A stretch of DNA of 64,000 nt, from NCBI GenBank assembly GCA_946902985.2, contig OX336391.1, positions 149,867,545 through 149,931,544 on the forward strand, given 5' to 3'. Each line of letters starts with the position of its first letter. Within the stretch, counting starts at the first letter, position 1. Both the position numbers and the translations under genes were made by a program. This DNA comes from Meconema thalassinum. Its lineage: Eukaryota; Arthropoda; Insecta; Orthoptera; Tettigoniidae. Of this stretch, positions 23,503-34,254 are shown piece after piece. A model generated the notes under the pieces. It was given only the letters and a program-made list of their open reading frames with translations. It ran no database searches and was not told the DNA's origin.

Positions 23503-26500
23503 AATTTTGAACACTTTCACTTCCAGAATTATTAAATGGCAAGCAGAGGATGATGACTTAATTCAACAGAATGACGAACGAAAAGAAATGGGTACAAGAA
23601 TTAGAATGCCAATCATATCATGCGAAGTATTCGGTATGCCTGTCGATACTTTGATCGATACTGGGGCTATGCTTTGTCTGGTGAATGAGAAACTTTATAG
23701 TCTGTGGAAGCTCAAAGAGAATTTAGAGGAAATTCCAGTATCAGGAATTAAGATCCAAGGAATAATACCCAATAAAATATCTCTGTGTAAAACACAATTA
23801 TACTTATGTATTACGATTGGAGGACATGATTTCCGACAAGTGTTTGTTGTAATGAAGGACATGGCTTTTGACATGATATTGGGAGCAGATTTCATTCAGA
23901 AATACCAAGCAGTGATAGATATGAAGACAGAGACGATCAAATTCAAGAATACCGAAGAGATAAACTTCGAGGGAAAAGAAGAGGAAGACATCGAGGGAGA
24001 TGCTCAATGGTCTCTGATTTTTCATGAAGCTGAAGGGAGAGAAGTCTACACTGAGAAGGAGTCCCCAGAGCTAGGGAAAATTTTGGAGGAGTATCACGAT
24101 ATTTTTGATATTAAACCTGGTGAAATTAAAGATTTTGAATATCATATTCGTGTAAATGATGATGCACCTTTTCACGCTAAATTGTATCCAGTAGCAGAAA
24201 AGCATCGAGAAAAAGTAAAAGTGCTTATCAAGGAGATGGAAAGCAACTATGTGATTGAAAAGTACACTACATCTTATGTCAATCCATTAGCAGTAGTATC
24301 TAAGCAAGATGGAAGTCTGAGACTATGTTTAGACGCGCGAAATTTGAATTCAAGATTACTGCCAGAGTATGACAGACCACCAATCATTAGGGAACTGTTA
24401 AGGAAATTCCAAGGCAAGGTCTGGTTCTCTAATATTGATCTCACTTCATCCTACCATCATATTAGGCTTAGTGAAGATTCTAAGAAGTTTACAGGATTTA
24501 TGTTTGACCAGCAGACATATGTATTCCGCCGTTTACCATTTGGAGTCAAAACATCTGGATCCGTTTTGATCAGAGCACTGGAACAAAATTTGAGTCCTGA
24601 AGTAAAAGATATAGCAATTCGTTATATTGATGATATCTTAATTGCATCTGAGACTAAGGAGGAACATTTGCTACATCTTCAAATGTTATTCGCAGATTTG
24701 AGAAAAGCGAACTTCAAAGTAAACCTTCGAAAATGTCAGTTCTTTCGAAAGGAAATAAAATTTTTGGGTCACATTTTGGATGGAGAAGGATACCGTCCCA
24801 ATGAGACGAAGATACAGGCTATTGCAAATTTCCCTAGACCTACTAGAGTGAAGAATGTCCGCAGTTTTCTCGGGACATGCCAATTCTTTGCAGGGCATTG
24901 TCCAAACTTCACCAAGAGAGTCGCGCCATTGCAGGAATTGTTAAAGAAAGGAAATAAATGGAAATGGGATGAAGATTGTGAACAATCATTTCAAGATGCC
25001 AAGAGGTTATTGGTAAACAGTGTGAAATTGGAGTATCCTGACTTTACCAAGAATTTCATCATAGAATCTGATGCATCCACCGTAGGGATTGGAGCTATTC
25101 TACTTCAAGAGGATGAAGACCACAAGAGACATTACCTGGCGTTCATTAGCAGGAAACTTCGTCCATCAGAGAGGAATTATTATACCACAGAGTTAGAAGC
25201 ACTTGCTGTAATATTCGCATTGGAGTCGTGGAAGAAAATGTTAATTGGACATTCAGTCATTGTGAGGACTGATCACCACGCATTGGAGTTTATTTTGAGA
25301 ACAAACTTTGCCAGTGATAGAATAACTAGATGGTCACTTTTTATTCAGCAATTCAACCTAGTTATTGAACACACTCCTGGAAAGTTGAACGTTGGAGCTG
25401 ATTTGTTGAGTAGAGCAGTGGAGTCTACATCTAAGGTTTTTCAAGTTAACCTGACGCAGGAAGATGAAGATACCTTGAGAAGGTTAAGGTTGTTGCATTT
25501 ATCCCAGAGGAGAGACCGACGTCTTAGAAACATTTTTCGTTTTCTACAGGGAAACATGGATCCAAATGATGATGATTTTGTGGAAACTGAAAGAATTTCA
25601 AGAGATTTTATGATGTTAGATGGTTTAATCTACAAGTTTGCAGATCCCGACCATACGAAGCTGAGAGTAGTGATACCTCCACGATTGCAAAAACCCATTA
25701 TTTGGATGGCACATAGAATCGCAGGTCATGCTGGAGTAGATAAGACAGTCAACATGATTCAAGAGAAATTTTCGTGGGAGCGAATGCGACAAACTGTCAG
25801 AAACACTATTCGAGAATGCGACTTATGCCAAAGGAGTAAACATAATTCTAGATTATTGAGAGAATTACCAAGGCCTATTATTCCTTCTAAGCCTTGCGAA
25901 ATCTTCGCGACTGATTTCTATGGTCCTCTCCCAAAGTCTAAAAGAGGTAACCGATATATTCTGGTGACCATGGATGTTTTCAGCAAATACACCATGTTAC
26001 ATCCAATTCAGAAGGCAAACGCAAAATATTGTGCGAAGAGAATTAGAGATAGCGTAATTCCGGAAGCAGGCAAACCGGAATTCCTTTTATCAGATCGTGG
26101 ACCTCAATTTACATCTTTAGAGTTTCGAACCATCATGAATAATCTTGGTATTAGACAATTGTTTTGTTCTATTAGACATCCAGAGAGCAATCCAGCGGAA
26201 CGCGTGATGGCTGAGATAGCAAAATTTTGCCGCCTCTATTGTCCAAATGAGCACTGGAAATGGATGGATGTTCTCTCTTTAGCATCCGAATCCATCAACT
26301 CTACTATTCATGAGAGTACTGGACAGATTCCCATGTTGCTTCATCATGGAATTAAACCAACACGATTATGGGATCGAATCATCTCTATTCCACCTGAGAT
26401 TGAACCAAGTCGTCAGATGAGGGAAACTCTAGCTTTAGACAAGTTAAGGAGTCAAGCTGAGAAGAGAGAGCGCAGAGTGAGAGGAAAGCGTTTTCGCAGA

Positions 26501-26719
26501 CCCTTGCGCGTAGGAACTCTTGTTTTAGTGAAAAGACCTACACCCTCTGACGTGCAAAATCGAGTGTACTCGAAATTTGCAAGCCTTTACGCTGGACCCT
26601 ATCGTATTGTGGAAGTAAACAACAATGGAAGCTATGAAGTAGCCAATACACGAACTGGTAACATCGTGGGAACTTATAATGCATCGAATTTGAAGATTTA
26701 TTATTCAAGAACCAGATGA
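22991..26719 (+). CDS. pol: Pol polyprotein: protease, RT, RNase H, integrase
   Basis: The frame is open from 22991, but recognisable Pol sequence begins near the gag stop (about 23,480), so expression probably needs a +1 shift before 23502. Domains by residue of the open frame: aspartic protease with DTGA at 223-226; reverse transcriptase about 395-600 with LPFGV and YIDD (545-548); RNase H with SDAS (D at 694), TELEAL and TDHHAL; integrase with a zinc-binding region about 907-950 (AHRIAGHAGVDKT, CDLCQRS), catalytic D975, D1035 and E1070, then a GPY/F-type module (SLYAGPYRIVEV). This order (integrase after RNase H) defines Ty3/Gypsy. No stop interrupts it. No env follows; the 65-bp 3' UTR leads to the LTR. 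Confidence 0.95.
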   Translation: MMKYYRSWIIRTLNSSIRREEKITTLCMLLWLIVILKHLERFERSEKRKRRGKIQIREDGTSTLTDTVTNHMRDRMVEIDTILDGEDHEIVKEGTRKEDTMVETTTITEGMWILVSPTKSLTRTQGKIWKQDTKITCNFWSRGPMIQVHREHNNPGGMVTKKNFEFTVEDRILNTFTSRIIKWQAEDDDLIQQNDERKEMGTRIRMPIISCEVFGMPVDTLIDTGAMLCLVNEKLYSLWKLKENLEEIPVSGIKIQGIIPNKISLCKTQLYLCITIGGHDFRQVFVVMKDMAFDMILGADFIQKYQAVIDMKTETIKFKNTEEINFEGKEEEDIEGDAQWSLIFHEAEGREVYTEKESPELGKILEEYHDIFDIKPGEIKDFEYHIRVNDDAPFHAKLYPVAEKHREKVKVLIKEMESNYVIEKYTTSYVNPLAVVSKQDGSLRLCLDARNLNSRLLPEYDRPPIIRELLRKFQGKVWFSNIDLTSSYHHIRLSEDSKKFTGFMFDQQTYVFRRLPFGVKTSGSVLIRALEQNLSPEVKDIAIRYIDDILIASETKEEHLLHLQMLFADLRKANFKVNLRKCQFFRKEIKFLGHILDGEGYRPNETKIQAIANFPRPTRVKNVRSFLGTCQFFAGHCPNFTKRVAPLQELLKKGNKWKWDEDCEQSFQDAKRLLVNSVKLEYPDFTKNFIIESDASTVGIGAILLQEDEDHKRHYLAFISRKLRPSERNYYTTELEALAVIFALESWKKMLIGHSVIVRTDHHALEFILRTNFASDRITRWSLFIQQFNLVIEHTPGKLNVGADLLSRAVESTSKVFQVNLTQEDEDTLRRLRLLHLSQRRDRRLRNIFRFLQGNMDPNDDDFVETERISRDFMMLDGLIYKFADPDHTKLRVVIPPRLQKPIIWMAHRIAGHAGVDKTVNMIQEKFSWERMRQTVRNTIRECDLCQRSKHNSRLLRELPRPIIPSKPCEIFATDFYGPLPKSKRGNRYILVTMDVFSKYTMLHPIQKANAKYCAKRIRDSVIPEAGKPEFLLSDRGPQFTSLEFRTIMNNLGIRQLFCSIRHPESNPAERVMAEIAKFCRLYCPNEHWKWMDVLSLASESINSTIHESTGQIPMLLHHGIKPTRLWDRIISIPPEIEPSRQMRETLALDKLRSQAEKRERRVRGKRFRRPLRVGTLVLVKRPTPSDVQNRVYSKFASLYAGPYRIVEVNNNGSYEVANTRTGNIVGTYNASNLKIYYSRTR

Positions 26720-26770
26720 TTTAATGTGTAGATAGGAAAAATTAAAATTTTTCAATTTTTATTTTTTGCT

Positions 26771-26784
26771 AGGTGTGGGGTGGA
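26771..26784 (+). promoter_or_regulatory. Candidate polypurine tract
   Basis: AGGTGTGGGGTGGA directly precedes the 3' LTR (TGTGCCC). It is purine-rich with two T interruptions, in the expected position for plus-strand priming. Confidence 0.5.
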
Positions 26785-27823
26785 TGTGCCCAACTCTAGT
26801 AATGGGTATTCCAAGATTCAGACACCTAGATATCAAGGGAAAGGCTGTAGCCGCTTTTGAAAGTTCAGATATTTGAATATCGCGCTACATTGCTTCTCGA
26901 AGCATTTGGAAATAATTTACCGATACTTGGATGTCAAGTGACGTAGCGAGTAATAGCAGAGGTGGAGGCTATTTATTGATTAAATAGTTAACCATGGAGT
27001 AGAGACTTGAGACTGGGATCAGATTACTGGCACGGCCAAATAAAAGAGAATGCAATTAGTATCAAGTAAATCGGACCAGGGATTCAAGAGATATGAGGAT
27101 TTCTAGATATCAGATGATGACGCGTGACCCTGACAGTTTTGAATAAAAGCCAGCTGGCCGAAGCAACTTCAGCTCATTCTAACACAAGCAGTTGCCTAGC
27201 AAGTTGCTACGACGCTGAGCCAAGGCACATGGTTGCCGGATCTACGCAGAAGTTCTTTTCAAAGTCGTGATAGTCACGAAAAGTGCTGCGCTACGAGTTG
27301 GAACTTAGTAAGTTTACGGCGAGGAGAATCACTGAGGTGATTGATTTTTCTACAGACATTGGTGGAAATATTTATATTTCTACAAGGACATATGCTAGAC
27401 TTTGTCTAGAATTTAGTACTTTGTCACAGTCCAGTAAAAACTTAATACTTGGATGTTTAAATCCATTTCAGTCAGTTTTCATTTTTTGTAACTAGTTAAC
27501 CACTTCGATCTGTCAGTACACTGAAGACTAGTCTATAACGGTGGCGTTCATTAGTCTACGCAAGGGAAACTACAAGTTGCCTAGCGCATGGTAGATGGTG
27601 ATATAATAAACCATGCCCAGGGAACGATCTTCAGAACAGCCGTTAATTGCTTAGACTGTCAGTGTTCTTCTTGTACTGATAAGATTACCGTGAGTTATGT
27701 TACAACTGACATATCTAAGAAGAGATCACTTAGATCTGACCCTATTTAAACAAACTGTTATGGCTTTGACAGAAGCCCATGTTAAAATGGAACAACAGTT
27801 AATTCAAACGTCAAAAGATACTA

Positions 27824-28393
27824 CGAGGCACGTCCAGAAAGTAAGCTCCGTTTGGTAATTAAATTAAATTGTGTACAGATACAGAAAAAATATTTATTGC
27901 ACAACATTCTACACCTCTTAAACTACCTTTTCACATAACTGCCGAACTTTTGCAGGCATTTGTCATAGCGTGGCACAAGTTTTTGGATACCTCTTCATAG
28001 AAGTTTGCCGCCGACCCGTAAACGAGAGTGAAGACTCCCCTTAAGATATCCTACTGTTTGGCCATCACTGTTAGGCAAATTGCGTATGTGGTCAGGAGAA
28101 CTCCTAAACATACGCAGTTCTCCTGGTAAGCACGCAATTTGCCTAACAGTAGTGACCAAACAGTAGGATATCTTAAGGGGAGTCTTCACTCTCGTTTACG
28201 GGTCGGCGGCAAACTTCTATGAAGAGGTATCCAAAAACTTGTGCCACGCTATGACAAATGCCTGCAAAAGTTCGGCAGTTATGTGAAAAGGTAGTTTAAG
28301 AGGTGTAGAATGTTGTGCAATAAATATTTTTTCTGTATCTGTACACAATTTAATTTAATTACCAAACGGAGCTTACTTTCTGGACGTGCCTCG
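27824..28393. mobile_element. Palindromic mariner foldback inserted at TA
   Basis: A near-perfect palindrome begins CGAGGCACGTCC and ends GGACGTGCCTCG, flanked by TA on both sides. The 5' LTR has the empty site with a single TA. Arms of ~255 bp surround a ~50-bp centre. The rightward arm, read forward, keeps a decayed mariner transposase C-terminus (IQKLVPRYDKCLQKFGSYV), so the element is two inverted copies of one transposon end. Non-autonomous. Very long palindromes like this are unstable and hard to assemble. Confidence 0.9.
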
Positions 28394-28924
28394 TACCACT
28401 ATGTCTGACTAGACGAATTGTGGGTATATGATGGCGGCCGATACAAGGATTATACGTGCTTGTCCGATAGGGCATGTCTATGGATAAATCTGGTACAGAC
28501 CAGGTTTACTACGCTTCAAGACCATCAAGAAATGTAAGCCACATTTGAATTATATTATGCCTAGCTAATTGGAACAAACTATTTTTTCTGCAGATGACCA
28601 ACACATTTTATTTTTCGTCGTATTTAAAGCTTGCAATGATTTACGCAAGACTTATTAGAGTAATTCTGAGCATTTTCAGCACTCAGAACAGTTTAGGATC
28701 GATGACCGAGCATTTCGAAGATTTATTTGAATTTTTCATATTTTAAGGAAACCACGGAAAACAACCGATGTAACTGTAAAAGTTAAATTTATTTTTGTTA
28801 AGGAATGGATATTTTTTCCATATTCGAAGGTTCGAACATGTGGATTCTCACATAATGAGATGATAATTAAACATATTTGAAATAATATAATTAATAATAA
28901 TAATAATAATCCACTAATAATAAT

Positions 28925-29260
28925 GAAAATGAAAATCCACAGCCTGCTTCCAGTCTCCGACCGGGTCAGGAATGGAATGAATGAAGCCCCCATCTAGCGG
29001 CGAGGATATGGACTGTGCCGGCTGCCGAGGCCTGACGCACTCCTCTGGGGCAATGATTAGGAATGAATGACAGATGAAATGAAATGATAGTGGAGAGTGT
29101 TGCTGGAATGAAATGTTGACAGGGAAAACCGGAGTACCCGGAGAAAAACCTGTCTGCCTCCGTTTTGTCCAGCACAGATCTCACATGGAGTGACCGGGAT
29201 TTGAACCACGGATCCAGTGGTGAGAGGCCGGCGTGCTGCCGCCTAAGCCATGGAGGCTTC
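28925..29260 (-). mobile_element. SINE family B, copy 2 (reverse), in 3' LTR
   Basis: Reverse complement of the family at 12554-12887 and 33898-34227, with the B box as GGATTTGAACC on the plus strand. The perfect 14-bp duplication CCACTAATAATAAT lies at 28911-28924 and 29261-29274. The empty site is preserved in the 5' LTR near 19095, proving insertion after the retrotransposon. Confidence 0.95.
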
Positions 29261-31034
29261 CCACTAATAATAATAATAATAATAATAATTTTCATAATTT
29301 TTCTAAATAATTCATGGATATTATATTTTCTAATAATCATATGTATTGAGAAAGAGCCTATGAAGTAGTTTAATCATTTCTAGTCTGGAACAGGAGATTT
29401 TCCGAAGGAGAGTGGTTAGCGCAAGCCCACATTCAACCAACACGTCAGTTCTGGTTGAACAGTTGATATTTGCATTGAGCAAAGTATATTTTTCAGATAA
29501 CACGGAGAGGCATGAAACGGGAAGCAAATGATATTTGTATCAAATAGGATATTTTTGTATTTATATAAAATCATGACGTAAATACACTCGAAAGTGAAAT
29601 AAAGATTTTCATAAGTATGGTAAATTCACGGGTTGAACTGAATGGTAAAATAAAATAAACTTGTAAGTTTATTAATCTTCCAGTGTTGATAACAAGCAGA
29701 GGCTTGATTTATTGTATAAATTTTGGGAAGAAAATTTATATGTGTGGAGTAGTTGAAATGCCATTCCCAGGTGCGCATGTTTAAGTCGCAGGAATGAGGA
29801 GGTTTTTTCGAGCATCAATCAAATAGCAGGTTCGATGGCTCAGATTTATAGTAGGAGTATTGGAACTACACATTTCGTCGGATGAATGACCCGAAGGTTA
29901 TTTCTTGAAACCATCAGTTCTTATTTCAACCTTGTTTACGAATTCCATTTAGACTTTGATTTTGCTAGAACCCGGATTTGTCATGATAGTAGTTTATTCT
30001 TCTTCAGAGGAAGACCTTTGCCGTTGTTGTTGTAATATTGTGTTCTTACACAAATAATAGAATGGGCCACTGCCAATTAAAAATAATTCTTTAACCACGA
30101 GTAATTTGAAGGATATTTTCAATCCTAGTGCCATGAACTAAATGAATTCATTATAAAACTACAATTCTAATTTCCGCATTCTGTCGACGAATTGCAAGTT
30201 GTGAAAGTTGCTAAAAATGGCCATGAATATAAATATTTTTTATAATAATGATTCCAAGTGGATAATTGAATAATTGAATGGTTCAACCATTTATTGATCA
30301 AGTTGATGATTCAGAAATCATGTATTTTGTTAGGAACTTGAAGTTCATAATCGAGTCACTTCTCGAAATGTTTAATGTCAGAAGAACAATTAATTGTTGT
30401 TGTGCTTCGCTGCTATGCTCAAGGTCAAATACTTTTCAGATGTTATTAATATATGTAAATAATTTGTGTTGCTTCGATGATAATATTTTTCGACGATATA
30501 TTTTTGAAACTGGAAAAATAAGTGAAAGTTTAAAAATTCTATGAACATTTATTCTACGAGTGTTAATATCATGTAAATATTCAAACAGTGATCTACGATA
30601 TTTCCAGTATAGACAATTGACTTTGAACTGGAATTAAATATTAATAATTTTGGAACACAGTCTACAGGACTATTAATCGGACTTGTGTTTCCAAAAAGAT
30701 TGTCAAATGTGTTTGGAAAATTTCTGTATATTGTGTGTAAATAAGAGTGTGGATCGCCACACGTGGATGATGCTGCTTTGAGCATTTTTGCAGTCAGATT
30801 TTAACTTCAAAATAAACTGAGATAATTTTACCAGATGTGTCATACCCAATTAAATCTCCTTCTATCCTTATTGTTGCATTGAACCAAAAATCAGGAAAGC
30901 ATTTTTTTCATTTGATGTCGTTTTTGCGATTTGCTTTAACCCATCTGGCGCCCCGGGATATTTTGATTCTCGTGCTGACTGATTATTGGTAAAATGCAAA
31001 TGTGGTCGTGCGGACTCCGGTCTAAACGGGCACA

Positions 31035-31348
31035 GTACAGTATATGAAGCTTGAAATAGATTCCATGGATATATTCTGAGATATTGAACCTAGGGCCAAA
31101 TGTCTAGAGGCATCGTTGGACCTTATGAATCTGAAAGTATGTACGGATATAGCTCGTGGTTGGGTATGGCGGATGACCAAGCTGAAAATTTCACGTGGAT
31201 GTAGTGTGCTGCTCGCGTGTGAGAAAGAAGTCATATGTGTGGCGTTGCCCGATCGGGTTGTCTCGTCATGTGCAAGGAATTTCCCCGCGAGAAAGTCTCT
31301 TGGCCAATCTTGCTGCATGTGCAATATTTGGTTGAAATACATCATGTG

Positions 31349-31388
<40 letters not shown>

Positions 31389-31408
31389 GTTATGAATAAT
31401 AATACATA
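31035..31408. other. Flank with (ATT)n tract
   Basis: GTAC target duplication at 31035-31038, then unassigned sequence and an (ATT)n microsatellite at about 31350-31388. The open frame 31116-31787 runs through the microsatellite into the MITE and is not a gene. Confidence 0.55.
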
Positions 31409-31782
31409 CAGGGTGAACAAAAAATGCCACACTTGGAGGTCGGCAAGTGATTCCTCATCCAATTGCAAGACAAAAGTTTCTATAGCCAAATCGGATCGGG
31501 TGCTGTTTGAAAACACAAGTATGAAAACGAGAAGCTGGCAACACTGTCACATCCCGCAGTGCATCGTAATGTACAAAGAAAGCTCCGGCAGAGCGCCAAG
31601 TTCCTGCGACCTGCCTTTGGCCACGCTGCGTGCAGTTACAGCGTTGCCAGAGCCTCGTTTCTTAACACGCATTTCTGTTAAACTTATTGGCGGGACTAGG
31701 TTTTGCAATATAAACTTTTGTCCTGAATTTCGACGAGGAACCGCATGCCGACCTCCAAATGCGGCATTTTTTGTTCACCCTG
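31409..31782. mobile_element. Tc1/mariner-type MITE (374 bp) with TA duplication
   Basis: The ends CAGGGTGAACAAAAAATGCC and GGCATTTTTTGTTCACCCTG are inverted repeats, continued inward by GGAGGTCGGCA / TGCCGACCTCC. TA flanks both sides (31407-31408 and 31783-31784). There is no transposase. Ends starting CAGGGTG at TA are typical of this superfamily. Confidence 0.9.
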
Positions 31783-31984
31783 TATAATGACATGTAGCCT
31801 CCAAGGAGGTCTGGTACAAATATCTCTAAGTGACGCATCGTGCCAGAGTTTCATCGACATACAGTGCAGTTTGTACCGATATTTCCGGGACAACAGATTG
31901 CATCACATTGTTGACAACTCGTAGTCCATATATCTCCCCTCGTCAAGGATTCGTCAGACAGGTAGTACAACCCGTAAAGTATCG

Positions 31985-32110
31985 TTGTTGTTGTTGATTC
32001 CTTTAGGAGCGACATCGTGATCATGTAGTCATGTGAGTGGAATTTGTGTGATACCCTGTGTTATTGTGATGGCTGTATTAGAGTGTGTATTTGCAATTCA
32101 GATGAGGATT
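31985..32110 (+). repeat. SINE-like family E fragment
   Basis: AGGAGCGACATCGTGATCATG and TGTTATTGTGATGGCTGTATT match 42465-42495 and 1780-1850. It is a partial copy directly beside the SINE heads that follow. Confidence 0.45.
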
Positions 32111-32114
32111 GGGA

Positions 32115-32380
32115 AGGAGGCGACCGTGGCCTTAAGTTAGGAACCATCCCGGTATTCGCCTGGAGAAGAAGTGGGAAACCACGGAAAACCACTTCCAGGA
32201 TGGCCGAGGTGGGAATCGAACCCACATCTTCTCAGGTTTGCCTCACGAGGTTCAGTATACCCCGTTCGACCCCTGAGACCAGAATTAATTTTTTGGCATA
32301 GTCGGGAGTCGAACCCGCGCCTATGCGGAGACAGCCAAGAGTGCAAGCTACTACGCAACGAGGCGGACCGTTAAGTATCC
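32115..32380 (-). mobile_element. Two adjacent tRNA-derived SINE heads (reverse)
   Basis: On the minus strand, 32380 to 32305 reads as a tRNA-like head (GTCCGCCTCGTTGCG, B box GGGTTCGACTCCC). After an A-rich linker a second head follows at about 32290-32205 (B box GGGTTCGATTCCC), then the GTTTTCCGTGGTTTCCCAC core shared with SINE family A. B boxes are near-perfect in both. It is either a dimeric SINE or one SINE inserted at the A-rich tail of another. Neither head has an obvious complete cloverleaf, so I do not call tRNA genes. Confidence 0.65.
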
Positions 32381-32399
32381 TGGTCGATGCAGTACTGTA

Positions 32400-33490
32400 A
32401 ACAAACCTCGTTGTGATTCTAAAGGCTATTTCAGTCTCCTTAAGGCAATGTGTACATTGGTGACTGAGTGGTTCCCTTTAGGCAATGCGAGGTCATGGGT
32501 TTACAGCCCGTGGTGCTGCCATTAATTACTGAGCTCACAAAGTTGAGACCATAGCATGCATTGTGCATGTGGAAAGAAAGACCCTCATTAAACTCACTAA
32601 TGAATGATTAACGCTGTCTTATGTGATAATTACAAGTTCGGTAACTGCTTCGCTTATAGGTCCCAGGTCGCAGTCACTACAGAAGGAACATGGCTGCCTC
32701 AAGAAACATAACTGGGTCGTGTGTTGTACACATAGAAAATCACGGTCAACATACAATTTTCAGAATAAACATTACACTAGCATTACCCGTCGCGGCTTCG
32801 TCCGCGAATATTCTAGTTGTAAAGAGTACACTTAGCAAAATCTCAATCATGAATGCTATGACTGATTTATCCTTGGTATGAATGATCAGACTTTATCAGT
32901 TCAGCTACTGGTGCAGTGGTTAGGGGTTTGTCATTCCTTCATAGGTTTATCAGAGTGAAGTTAGTTTTCTGGGAATATCACAGACACTGTTAATTTAAGG
33001 GCCTTTAAATGTGTTTTTCGGAGACCCTTTATAGTCGGGTGAAAAAGACCTTTCGTACCACACTCACACGTGAAAATTGCGTGAAAAAATTCTAGAGTGC
33101 CCCTTGACCCCCTTAAGCGCATTATACTGTATGTATTGATGAATTTTACAGCTTAATTTGGTTCAGTGATAACCTTATAACCGTCTGGAAACTTTCACAG
33201 TAATGTAATAAATGGAATTGCATTGCGTCTTACAGAAATAGATAGACCTGTGAGATTCTGTTACCATGGTTACCGTGTTGCATTCTTTTATTATTTCATT
33301 GTAAATATACATGTTTTAAGGCATTTATTTAATTGTGAGGAATTTAAAGTGTAAGTGAGTGCGTTTCTCTTACGCATTGGGTTATGCTGAACCTGTAGGT
33401 ACCCCATATGTGTAGGTTGGTGTTAATGGGACCTTATTTTCGGTAAAAAACTGGAATGGGATCATAGCAGAATAATGTAGGGAGGGATGA
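32400..33490. other. Unassigned region with a Helitron-like 3' end
   Basis: No gene. At 32785-32816 the sequence ACCCGTCGCGGCTTCGTCCGCG (hairpin GCGG/CCGC) is followed after a few bases by CTAGT, a possible Helitron 3' terminus. The rest is unassigned. Confidence 0.4.
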
Positions 33491-33494
33491 CTTT

Positions 33495-33700
33495 CTTGCC
33501 ACGGTGGGTGAGTGGTTAACGTGTCGGACTACCAACCCCAAGCTTGCAGGCTCGCTCCGGGCCGTGGTAAGTGATTTTTGAAAGCGACAAAAATCACGAC
33601 ATGCATGCCATACGTTGTTGGCATGTTAAAGAACCCAGTTGAATTCCGTAGGCCGTGTTCATAACGGCAAAAGTAATCTCGGGATTTTCCGCCAACACAA
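33495..33700 (+). mobile_element. tRNA-derived SINE (family D), degenerate
   Basis: The head GGTGAGTGGTTAACGTGTCGG is a good type-II tRNA-like A box. The B box is degraded (GCTCGCTCC). The body contains CATACGTTGTTGGCATGTTAAAG with AACCCAGTTGAATTCC, a core motif I recognise from several invertebrate SINEs. The 3' end is uncertain. Confidence 0.55.
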
Positions 33701-33897
33701 AGTTCCTCAATTCTCTACTAGAAAGCGCTATAGTGTCAAGGAGCTTAGATATCTAATCTCCTTGACTTTCATATCGTTCCAAGGAACGACGAAATTTGAC
33801 ATGCATGCTGCCCTCTGGTTGTCAATAACAAAGCTTCCACCCGGCACCCGACGCCATACGATATAATAATAATTATTATAACCATGGCTGTCATAAA

Positions 33898-34227
33898 GTC
33901 TCCGTGGCTTAGGCGGCAGCACGCCGGCCTCTCACTGCTGAGTCCATGGTTCAAATCCCGGTCACTCCATGTGAGATTTGTGCTGGACAAAACGGAGGCA
34001 GACAGGTTTTTCTCCGGGTACTCCGGTATTCCCTGTCAACAATTTAATTCCAGCAACACTCTCCAATATCTTTTCATTTCATCTGTCATTCATTAATTCA
34101 TCATTGCCCCAGGGGAGTGCTACAGGTTTCGACAGCCGGCACAGTTCATATCATCGCCGCTAGATGGGGGCTTCATTCATTCCATTCCCAGATCCGATCG
34201 CTCGACTGGAAGCAGGCTGTGGATTTT
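33898..34227 (+). mobile_element. SINE family B, copy 3
   Basis: Starts GTCTCCGTGGCTTAGGCGGC and has the B box GTTCAAATCC. Ends AAGCAGGCTGTGGATTTT. Flanked by the perfect 15-bp direct repeat CATGGCTGTCATAAA at 33883-33897 and 34228-34242. Confidence 0.93.
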
Positions 34228-34254
34228 CATGGCTGTCATAAATCTTGTACAACA

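Larger units (their letters stand above)
17539..31034 (+). mobile_element. Ty3/Gypsy LTR retrotransposon with very long LTRs
   Basis: Order: 5' LTR, primer site, leader, gag, pol, purine-rich tract, 3' LTR. The LTR ends form a 7-bp inverted repeat TGTGCCC...GGGCACA (5' copy mutated to TCTGCCC). The element is flanked by GTAC at 17535-17538 and 31035-31038. By eye I found only about ten substitutions between the LTRs over ~3.3 kb, suggesting a recent insertion. There is no envelope gene, and both gag and pol are open. Two younger elements sit in the 3' LTR. It could still be autonomous. Confidence 0.95.
26785..31034 (+). repeat. 3' LTR (4250 bp including two insertions)
   Basis: Same sequence as 17539-20862 with a 570-bp mariner foldback at 27824-28393 and a 336-bp SINE at 28925-29260. 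Removing these and their target duplications restores the 5' LTR length. It ends GGGCACA followed by GTAC. Confidence 0.95.

Noticed and set aside
23002..23520. 172-aa minus-strand open frame
   Set aside because: Antisense to the gag-pol overlap; no independent support.
17539..31034. Segmental duplication as the explanation of the 17.5-20.9 and 26.8-31.0 kb similarity
   Set aside because: The repeats bound gag-pol in direct orientation with inverted ends and a 4-bp target duplication, which identifies them as LTRs.
31116..31787. 223-aa open frame
   Set aside because: Passes through an (ATT)n tract (isoleucine run) and into a MITE.
32205..32380. Possible tRNA genes on the minus strand
   Set aside because: B boxes are good, but I could not trace complete acceptor and anticodon stems, and both are joined to SINE bodies.
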